A DNA stretch of 5,964 nucleotides from Verrucomicrobiota bacterium (GTDB lineage Bacteria; Verrucomicrobiota; Verrucomicrobiia; Limisphaerales; JAEYXS01). This document shows, piece after piece, positions 1-5,010 of the stretch (the first letter of the stretch is position 1; each line of letters begins with the position of its first letter). The translations under genes and the position numbers were made by a program. The stretch spans positions 1 to 5,964 of the forward strand of contig JAJNBN010000245.1 in the NCBI GenBank assembly GCA_021156225.1. Reading direction: 5' to 3'. A model generated the notes under the pieces. The model did not search any database. It was not told where the DNA came from and saw only the letters and a program-made list of their open reading frames with translations.

Positions 1-163
1 TGATCAGTTCATTGACTTCTTTCTCACTATAGATGCGATAATCACCGCGTGCAGTGCTGTACGTCACCCCCACGCTCATCTTCATATCCCTGATATTGTT
101 CCAGCCACCGACCTCATCGGCCGATTTCTGGGTTTCCAGATCAAAATAGACAATGTTTTTCAT
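1..163 (-). CDS. RNase H-like (DnaQ-type) 3'-5' exonuclease domain protein, N-terminal part only
   Basis: The minus strand reads from an ATG at 163-161 without a stop to the left edge, giving 54 residues beginning MKNIVYFDLETQKSADEVGG. A hydrophobic strand followed by D8-x-E10-T11 is the Exo I metal-binding motif of DEDD exonucleases and RNase H-fold nucleases. The following 'SADEVGGWNNI' segment and the 'Y-x-x-Y-S-E-K-E-V-N-E-L-I' stretch resemble the YprB/RNase_H_2 family, which occurs alone or attached to helicases. Members are expected to hydrolyse nucleic acid using two metal ions in the cytoplasm. The remaining catalytic aspartates lie outside the window, so activity and any fused helicase domain cannot be judged. 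The start follows directly from the methionine preceding the first beta strand. A weak GGTGGTGA lies about 14 bases upstream. The gene is divergent from pssA, and no functional link between them is evident. Confidence 0.82.
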   Translation of the reverse strand, partial: MKNIVYFDLETQKSADEVGGWNNIRDMKMSVGVTYSTARGDYRIYSEKEVNELI

Positions 164-315
164 GAGCGCCGCAAATCACCACCAATTTAACGGCTCTCCA
201 CCGGACGAAAAGAAAAAGCCGCAAGAAATAGCGATTTGCATACTGCCCCCAGACAGGCGTATGTTGACCGGAGCAACTTTGAGCAGGGAACCCAGTGTAA
301 GCCCTGCATGCGCAC
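164..315. promoter_or_regulatory. Divergent intergenic region upstream of pssA and the exonuclease gene
   Basis: These 152 bases separate two head-to-head genes and so must hold promoters for both. I cannot assign a convincing -35/-10 pair for either direction. The clearest structure is an imperfect hairpin at 239-263 on the plus strand: CATAC plus GCC on the left pairs with GGC plus GTATG on the right, with one bulged T at 244 and an 8-base loop. A possible weak plus-strand promoter is TTGCAT (236-241) and TATGTT (260-265) with an 18-base spacer, and it overlaps that hairpin. No strong Shine-Dalgarno sequence precedes pssA. Confidence 0.5.
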
Positions 316-1170
316 ATGCCAACGCCTGAAGTAAAAACGGCCCACCCGGAGGAGCCAGAAAAACTGAGGATTTATTTCCTCCCGAATCTCATGACTGCCG
401 GGAATCTCTTTTGCGGATTCCTCGCCATCACGCGGATTGTAGAGGCCGATCTGGTGGCTCCTTATCATAACATCCGGGTGGCACTTTTCTTGATCTTACT
501 GGCGTGCATCTTCGATCTGCTGGACGGCCGCGTGGCCCGCATGGGCGGGCATGAAAGCCCCTTTGGCCGGGAGTTTGACTCCTTGGCTGACGTCGTCTCT
601 TTTGGCGTTGCCCCGGCCTTTCTGGTGCATCGCATTGTGCTGAAGGACGTGTTTATCAACAACGCCCAGATCGGCTGGTTTATCGCCGCTATGTATCTTA
701 TCTGTGGTGCCCTGCGTCTGGCCCGTTTTAATTGTCTGGCCGTGATGCCGAACCGATCTTCCTCGGACGATTTCACCGGTTTCCCCATCCCCGCCGCGGC
801 TGGTGTGGTGGCCTCTCTCACGCTTTTCCTCATGTGGATCGATGAGAAGAACTTTGCGGCGGGCAACTGGCGTTACATCATGCCGTTCATCCTGGTTTTT
901 TTGTCCTTGATGATGGTGAGCGAGGTCCGCTACCCGTCCTTCAAGAAGATCAATTGGCGAACCAAGCGCCCCTTTCACAAGATGGTCGCCATCATTTTGA
1001 TCATCGCGTTCTTCGTCATTTTGTATGACAAGATATTGCCGGTGGTGCTGCCGCTTTTTTTCACACTGTATCTGCTTTACGGATTTATCCGGCCGCGCAT
1101 CTCCAAGAAGATGCGCCATGATATCGAGGACGAGGAGGAGGAGGACGGCGGCTCAGATCGTCAAGCCTGA
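316..1170 (+). CDS. pssA: CDP-diacylglycerol--serine O-phosphatidyltransferase
   Basis: This integral membrane enzyme transfers the phosphatidyl group of CDP-diacylglycerol to L-serine, making phosphatidylserine and CMP, the step before phosphatidylethanolamine. The 284-residue product carries the complete CDP-alcohol phosphatidyltransferase signature: D67-x2-D70-G71-x2-A74-R75-x8-G84-x3-D88-x3-D92. Its four aspartates bind the catalytic metals. PssA-type hallmarks are also present: 'PNLMTAGNLFCGF' at 23-35, 'GALRLARFN' at 131-139 and 'YPSFKKINWRTK' at 206-217. Hydrophobic segments lie near 23-41, 52-66, 119-135, 158-175, 187-204 and 222-258. The C-terminus (269-277) is an acidic Glu/Asp run, probably cytosolic. 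The start is the first in-frame ATG after an in-frame TAA at 298-300, and no clear ribosome binding site is visible. The usual partner gene psd is absent from the window. The LysE-family gene follows after 30 bases and may be co-transcribed. The family call is firm; the serine specificity rests on the PssA-like flanking motifs. Confidence 0.95.
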   Translation: MPTPEVKTAHPEEPEKLRIYFLPNLMTAGNLFCGFLAITRIVEADLVAPYHNIRVALFLILLACIFDLLDGRVARMGGHESPFGREFDSLADVVSFGVAPAFLVHRIVLKDVFINNAQIGWFIAAMYLICGALRLARFNCLAVMPNRSSSDDFTGFPIPAAAGVVASLTLFLMWIDEKNFAAGNWRYIMPFILVFLSLMMVSEVRYPSFKKINWRTKRPFHKMVAIILIIAFFVILYDKILPVVLPLFFTLYLLYGFIRPRISKKMRHDIEDEEEEDGGSDRQA

Positions 1171-1200
1171 CGACTGGTTTGCCGACGATCAAATAACTGC

Positions 1201-1893
1201 ATGGACTGGTTGCCCATACCGCCGCTAATGCTGGCGTTCATCACCGGATTTGGAACGGGATTCATCAGTTCCATACCGGTGGGACCCATCAATGTGACCA
1301 TCGTGCAAGAAGGCGCTCAACGCGGCTTCCGCTGGGCTTTTTTCATCGGTTTGGGTGCGGTCACCATGGAGAGCATTTACAGCTTTGTCGGATTCACCGG
1401 CTTTTCCGAACTGTTCACCAATTCAAAACTGCTGCGCTCCTGCCTGGAACTGGTCAGTTTTATTTTGGTTCTGTATCTGGGGGTGCAATTCCTGCGGGCG
1501 AAACAATTAACGGTGAACCCTCAATCTGTGGAGCGTCTCGAAGAGCGCTTGGAAGAGCGTTTTCATCACCCCACCGCATTCTTCACCGGCTTTATCCGGG
1601 TGCTGGCTAATCCGGCCATCCTGCTTTTTTGGGTCACCATTTCCGCCTCCTTCATCTCTCATGAACTGGTGGCTCCCACCTTGCAGAGCAAACTCGCCTG
1701 CGTGACCGGCGTAGCTTGTGGTGCGTTGATGTGGTTTACCATCCTCAGCTACGGCGTCTCCTTGGGTCACGGAAAATTTTCTGACCGGACCCTGCTACGC
1801 CTCTCCCACGTCTCCGGCGTTTTCCTCCTCGGGATGGCGCTCGTGATCGGCTACAAACTGGTGCTTATCCTCTGGCGGGCGCACCAGCAGTGA
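1201..1893 (+). CDS. LysE/RhtB-family amino-acid exporter
   Basis: The 230-residue product is a predicted inner-membrane exporter of the LysE superfamily, whose characterised members expel amino acids such as lysine, arginine, threonine or homoserine. Visible support is the N-terminal 'PVGPINVTIVQEGAQRGFRW' stretch (26-45), with the family's conserved PxGP and the following helix, plus 'NPAILLFW' (137-144). About six hydrophobic segments are seen (about 10-33, 43-66, 78-98, 127-152, 163-188 and 198-225). The cytosolic loop at 105-121 contains a short charged repeat, ERLEERLEERF. Length is typical of the family. The substrate cannot be read from the sequence. The first ATG at 1201 is chosen, but M10 (1228) is an alternative because neither has a Shine-Dalgarno sequence. 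The 30-base gap after pssA suggests one transcript. Its last 99 bases, encoding the sixth membrane segment, overlap the end of the convergent pseudouridine synthase gene. Confidence 0.88.
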   Translation: MDWLPIPPLMLAFITGFGTGFISSIPVGPINVTIVQEGAQRGFRWAFFIGLGAVTMESIYSFVGFTGFSELFTNSKLLRSCLELVSFILVLYLGVQFLRAKQLTVNPQSVERLEERLEERFHHPTAFFTGFIRVLANPAILLFWVTISASFISHELVAPTLQSKLACVTGVACGALMWFTILSYGVSLGHGKFSDRTLLRLSHVSGVFLLGMALVIGYKLVLILWRAHQQ

Positions 1894-2697
1894 GGCTCCG
1901 CCCACGAACTGGCGGAGATACTTCACCGCCACCTTCAGATCCTTGGGCCATTCCGCTTCCACCGTGATCTCCGCCTTGGTCACCGGATGAGCAAATGTCA
2001 GTGCTTCCGCATGCAAGGCCACCCGCCCCATCAAAGGTTTTTCCTGGGCGGCTTTGCCTGGACGGTAGGCGCGCTTGATCTGGGAAAGATATAGCGGCTC
2101 GCCGCCATAGACCGTATCCGCCACGATTGGCAGCCGGGCCCAGCAAAGATGCACCCGGATCTGATGCGTCCGCCCGGTCTTAGGCAGGCAACGCATCAGC
2201 GTGTAACCACGATAAAGTTCCCGCACCTCAAAATCGGTCAGGCTCTTCTTGCCTTGGCGCGGGGCGACGCGCATGAGCCCCAACCGGCGTTCGTCAGGGG
2301 CAATTTTCTTATCCACCTGAAATTCACGGTCAAATGGCGTGCCTTGCACCAAGGCCACATACACTTTGCCCGTCTTCTCCGAACCAAATTGATTGGCCAG
2401 CTCCACTAACGCCGGTTTGTTCTTCGCCAGCAAAATCACTCCACTGGTTTCGAAATCCAGCCGGTGCGCGTTGGAGAGATAGGTGAGACCACGTTCCCTT
2501 GCCCATTTCGCTTGGGACTCGATGCCCTGATGCAGCAGCTTCATCAGGTTCGGACGGTTTGGATCGTACCGGTCAGGGGAAGTCAGCAACTGCGCCGGCT
2601 TGCTGATGGCCATGACATGCTCATCCTCAAAGAGGACGGGGATTTCCCAAGTGAGGCGCAGGTCCGGCGCACTCAGGCGAATGGCCGAGCTGTCCAT
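1795..2697 (-). CDS. RluA-family RNA pseudouridine synthase
   Basis: The enzyme isomerises specific uridines in rRNA or tRNA to pseudouridine. The 300-residue product starts almost directly with the catalytic domain ('VLFEDEHVMAISKPAQLLTS', 21-40), so the N-terminal S4 RNA-binding domain of RluC/RluD-type enzymes is absent, as in RluA and TruC. The catalytic motif H78-R79-L80-D81 has the nucleophilic aspartate D81. Further family motifs are 'GRTHQIRVHL' (175-184), 'PIVADTVYGG' (190-199) and 'LHAEALTFAHP' (228-238). The target uridine cannot be inferred. Residues 269-300 are an extra hydrophilic tail encoded antisense to the last membrane helix of the exporter; the conserved domain appears to end near residue 265. 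The gene begins 17 bases after the stop of the PpiD-like gene, indicating co-transcription. There is no clear Shine-Dalgarno sequence in the gap, so translation may depend on coupling or be SD-independent. Confidence 0.93.
   Translation of the reverse strand: MDSSAIRLSAPDLRLTWEIPVLFEDEHVMAISKPAQLLTSPDRYDPNRPNLMKLLHQGIESQAKWARERGLTYLSNAHRLDFETSGVILLAKNKPALVELANQFGSEKTGKVYVALVQGTPFDREFQVDKKIAPDERRLGLMRVAPRQGKKSLTDFEVRELYRGYTLMRCLPKTGRTHQIRVHLCWARLPIVADTVYGGEPLYLSQIKRAYRPGKAAQEKPLMGRVALHAEALTFAHPVTKAEITVEAEWPKDLKVAVKYLRQFVGGASLLVRPPEDKHQFVADHERHPEEENAGDVGEA
1896..1917. terminator. Hairpin just after the exporter stop codon, possible weak terminator
   Basis: A perfect 7-bp inverted repeat, CTCCGCC (1896-1902) and GGCGGAG (1911-1917), encloses an 8-base loop and begins two bases after the TGA of the exporter gene. 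No T-run follows on the plus strand, so it is not a classical intrinsic terminator. It lies inside the coding sequence of the convergent pseudouridine synthase gene. It could stabilise or end the pssA-exporter transcript, but a chance repeat in GC-rich coding sequence is equally possible. Confidence 0.25.
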
Positions 2698-2714
2698 AAT
2701 ATTGAACTATGAGA

Positions 2715-4379
2715 TTATTTCCCGCGTGAAACCGCCACCCCGGCGCTCTGGAATTGATCGGCCACCCACTCGCTATAGGCGATACTCGCCTGCCGTGAGC
2801 GCAAGTTCAGGATATAGTCTTTCAGATCCGTCTTCATCTTGGCCTCATCTGCGGGGAGGAACTTCTCCACCACCAGCACAAAACCACCATCGCCAGAAGG
2901 GATGAAACCGCTGCTTTCGCCAGCAGCGTGCGCGAATGCGGCCGAGCGGAACTGGAAAGGCGAAACACGGGCCGCATCCAGTTCAGGAATTGTTGTCGCC
3001 TGGCGGCCAAAGGGAGCCAAGGCAAGGACGTTGACTTTCTGTTCTTTGGCGATATCCGAGAATTTCTTGCCTGCCGTCAGCCCATTGGTGACCGCCAGGG
3101 CAAAATTGTTTCCCGCCTCGCGGGCCAACAGGGATGAACGATACTGGATATAATCTTCCTCAACTTTACCCTTCACCACCTCGAAAGGCTGGGGAATCGA
3201 CGGTATCCGGTTCTTGAAACCGAGGACGTAATAGTTGTCGCCAGCTTGTACTGGCTCCGCACCAAACGGACGCTCGCGATCAAGGCCAAAAGCTTGCCGG
3301 GAGAACTGCTCCGAGTCCTTGATCCCCTTCGGTCCATCCATCACCGCAAAAGGCTCCGTGTCAAAAACCTTCACGCCTTTTTTGCCGGCAAGCGTGTTCA
3401 GATTGGCCATGGTCATGGGCTCGATTGCCAGTAATTCCGCCGCGAACTCATAAGCTTTTTGACCGGCGATTCGGGAAGCGATTCGGTTTCTCAGGTCATC
3501 CCGCATCTTCTCCTTTGCCTTGTCCGCCGTCAGCACGGTTCCCTTCTCGTCTTTATGAGCTTCCGCGCCATCTTTTTTGTACTGCTGCTCGATCGCCGCA
3601 GTCAGGTTGGTGTTCTTAGCCATTTCCTGGGCTGCCTCTGCCAAGTAGTTGATCGCTTCAAAAGCCACATAGGAAACCTGCACCCGAGTCGGCAAATTGT
3701 AATTCGCCACTTGGTTGCTGTAATATTGGCTGAGCGCCTTCGGGTCCACATCCGCCTTGGCCTTGCTCACAAAATTCGTCGCTTGAAATACCACCGCCTT
3801 GGTCTCCACTTGCTTGTTATCATGCCGGTAGGCCGCCTCCGCTGCTGCGGGGCTCAGCAAACGTCCACCAGCGCTGAAGAGCGCGCCCAATTGCGCGATG
3901 CCCAGTTCATTGCGGATGAACCGGCGGAAATCCTCATCGGTGATGCCTTCAGGCTTTAACCGGTTGTCCACAAAGTTGCGGTACTGTTCCTGGACCGTGG
4001 CCTGGCTGTCGCCCCCACGGAAGAACTGCGCCACCTGCTTGGCAACCGCTTCGTCGCCCACGATGATATTCTTCTCCTTCAACTGATTGGCGAGCACGAG
4101 CCGCTCCATCGTCTGCTCCTCCAGTTTCCAGCCCATCTGCTCCCCGATGGAGCCCGGACGCGGCCAGTCCCGATAACGGAAGAAATGGGTGAGCATCGCC
4201 TCTTTTTGGGCATTCAAATATTCCCGCTGGGTGATCTTCCGACCGTTAACGCTGCCCAGATCGACTGTGCTCCCGGCATCGAAAACCGAGCGATCGGTAA
4301 AAAAGAACACAAAGCTGATGATCACCAACAGGATGAACACCATCGCCAGATACTGATGCCGTCTAATAAATGAAAACAT
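2715..4379 (-). CDS. PpiD/SurA-N-like membrane-anchored periplasmic chaperone
   Basis: The 554-residue product resembles PpiD, a chaperone anchored in the inner membrane that helps newly exported proteins fold. After a short basic N-terminus (MFSFIRRHQ) comes one hydrophobic anchor (about 10-28) with no lipobox or obvious cleavage site. A SurA-N-like helical region follows: 'VNGRKITQREYLNAQ' at 44-58 is typical of the region just after the PpiD anchor, and helices run to about 185, including 'ITDEDFRRFIRNELG' at 146-160. I do not recognise an intact parvulin domain; residues 240-320 are charged and helical instead. Two C-terminal segments, about 363-410 and 479-525, share a pattern of Ala-Phe, turn, 'AGDNYYVLGFK' or 'SGDGGFVLVVEK', then a proline or acidic linker and a helix. 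They look like degenerate parvulin-end modules. This suggests a chaperone without isomerase activity. It is the first gene of a likely operon with the pseudouridine synthase. The start codon at 4379 precedes the anchor naturally. SurA-like or 'peptidylprolyl isomerase' would be alternative database names. Confidence 0.82.
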   Translation of the reverse strand: MFSFIRRHQYLAMVFILLVIISFVFFFTDRSVFDAGSTVDLGSVNGRKITQREYLNAQKEAMLTHFFRYRDWPRPGSIGEQMGWKLEEQTMERLVLANQLKEKNIIVGDEAVAKQVAQFFRGGDSQATVQEQYRNFVDNRLKPEGITDEDFRRFIRNELGIAQLGALFSAGGRLLSPAAAEAAYRHDNKQVETKAVVFQATNFVSKAKADVDPKALSQYYSNQVANYNLPTRVQVSYVAFEAINYLAEAAQEMAKNTNLTAAIEQQYKKDGAEAHKDEKGTVLTADKAKEKMRDDLRNRIASRIAGQKAYEFAAELLAIEPMTMANLNTLAGKKGVKVFDTEPFAVMDGPKGIKDSEQFSRQAFGLDRERPFGAEPVQAGDNYYVLGFKNRIPSIPQPFEVVKGKVEEDYIQYRSSLLAREAGNNFALAVTNGLTAGKKFSDIAKEQKVNVLALAPFGRQATTIPELDAARVSPFQFRSAAFAHAAGESSGFIPSGDGGFVLVVEKFLPADEAKMKTDLKDYILNLRSRQASIAYSEWVADQFQSAGVAVSRGK

Positions 4380-4402
4380 ATATGACCAAAAATTGAGTCG
4401 GA

Positions 4403-4432
4403 AAGGTATCGGCCCGTGCCAAGCACGGTCAA
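4403..4432 (-). promoter_or_regulatory. Candidate sigma-70-type promoter for the PpiD-like operon, with an internal palindrome
   Basis: On the minus strand TTGACC (4432-4427) matches five of six bases of a -35 element, and TACCTT (4408-4403) is a weak -10 with an 18-base spacer. Transcription would begin roughly 15-20 bases before the ATG at 4379. Within the spacer and touching the -35 is a perfect inverted repeat, CCGTGC-CAA-GCACGG (4414-4428), placed where a repressor could act. The -10 match is poor, and sigma specificity in this organism is unknown, so this remains a proposal. Confidence 0.35.
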
Positions 4433-4463
4433 CCGGTTTTTCGCTCCCTTTTCGTTAAATTTT

Positions 4464-4497
4464 GGCCGGATGGCCGTTCGGAGACGATAATCCGGCC
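4464..4497. repeat. Perfect 8-bp inverted repeat in the divergent promoter region
   Basis: GGCCGGAT (4464-4471) and ATCCGGCC (4490-4497) are exact reverse complements separated by 18 bases. With one extra C on the right, the match continues outward as TTT/AAA. The site is 50-83 bases upstream of the lipoprotein ATG and 85-118 upstream of the PpiD-like ATG. It could be an operator for a dimeric regulator serving one or both genes, or an RNA hairpin in the lipoprotein leader. No T-run follows, so it is not a classical terminator. Confidence 0.4.
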
Positions 4498-4546
4498 CAA
4501 ATCCAACTTTACAAATCTTTGTTCGGTGTGACACGCTGGCTCCAGT

Positions 4547-4930
4547 ATGGGTTTCACCACCAAAGCACTAACTTTCAGCCTGCTGGCTCTGGGCCTCACC
4601 GCCTGCACTTCCAGTTCCATCGTCAACCTGACCTCCCACCAACAGCCCCGTAACGATGCCGGGTTGTATCTCGTTGAGGCTGAATGGCGAAGCAACCAGC
4701 GCAGCATACGCTATGACACCCTGACCCCCAAGGTTGTGGTGGGCACCAATGAGTACATCATGCGCCAGACCCAATTGCTCACCAACCGTTGGGAGGCCCT
4801 CGTGCCCGTTTCGAAAGACGGGAAACTGATGAACTATCACTATAAATTCGATTTCAAATACACGACCGTCCCCAACAAGATGAATGACAGCAAGACTTCG
4901 CCGCCGTTCCAATTAAAGATCGTGGAATAG
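4547..4930 (+). CDS. Small lipoprotein of unknown function
   Basis: I do not recognise this 127-residue protein as a named family. It has a lipoprotein signal: a positive residue at K6, a hydrophobic core (7-17) and lipobox L17-T18-A19-C20, so C20 should be lipidated and become the mature N-terminus. T21 at position +2 gives no inner-membrane retention signal under the enterobacterial Lol rule. The mature part (about 107 residues) is predicted by eye to be mostly beta strands, with alternating hydrophobic and polar residues ('YLVEAEW', 'PKVVVGTNEYIM', 'WEALVPV', 'YHYKFDFKYTTVP'). It ends in 'DSKTSPPFQLKIVE', which suggests a single compact beta-sandwich. An immunoglobulin-like or carbohydrate-binding fold is conceivable but unproven. 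The ATG at 4547 fits the signal peptide, though no Shine-Dalgarno sequence precedes it. The gene is divergent from the PpiD-like chaperone and is closed by a strong terminator, so it is probably monocistronic. Confidence 0.8.
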   Translation: MGFTTKALTFSLLALGLTACTSSSIVNLTSHQQPRNDAGLYLVEAEWRSNQRSIRYDTLTPKVVVGTNEYIMRQTQLLTNRWEALVPVSKDGKLMNYHYKFDFKYTTVPNKMNDSKTSPPFQLKIVE

Positions 4931-4943
4931 AGTTCTTCTTCAG

Positions 4944-4983
4944 AAAACGGAAAAGCCGCTCTTTCGAGCGGCTTTTTCGTTTT
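4944..4983. terminator. Strong bidirectional intrinsic terminator
   Basis: The arms 4944-4961 and 4966-4983 form an 18-bp stem with only one G-T mismatch (4950/4977) and a 4-base loop (TTTC). The core is GCCGCTC paired with GAGCGGC, flanked by A-runs on the left and T-runs on the right, so a U-tract follows the GC core in both directions. It begins 13 bases after the lipoprotein stop and 27 bases from the stop of the convergent P-domain gene. It should therefore terminate both transcripts. Confidence 0.92.
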
Positions 4984-5010
4984 TCCGGATCAAACCGGAC
5001 GGACGCTCCC

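Noticed and set aside
191..221. CGGCT...AGCCG inverted repeat near an A-rich run as a terminator
   Set aside because: Only 5-bp arms with a 21-base loop, and it lies between divergent starts, where no transcript should end.
187..468. A 93-codon minus-strand frame covering the divergent region and the start of pssA
   Set aside because: It overlaps the pssA N-terminus, has an unstructured composition and lies between two well-supported divergent genes.
496..1119. A 207-codon open frame on the minus strand antisense to pssA
   Set aside because: It is rich in His, Gln, Asp and Arg with no domain or membrane pattern, and it lies fully opposite a gene with a complete catalytic signature. It is a codon-bias shadow.
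1795..1893. A frameshift or sequencing error joining or truncating the exporter or synthase gene
   Set aside because: Both frames are uninterrupted and each ends in a normal stop codon. The overlap is taken as real, though relatives should be compared.
3459..3959. A 166-codon open frame on the plus strand antisense to the PpiD-like gene
   Set aside because: No recognisable motif, and the opposite strand has a coherent anchored chaperone frame.
4429..4707. Minus-strand open frames across the second divergent region (also 4322-4534)
   Set aside because: They overlap the signal peptide of the lipoprotein or the anchor of the chaperone and show no protein-like pattern. The region is better explained as regulatory.
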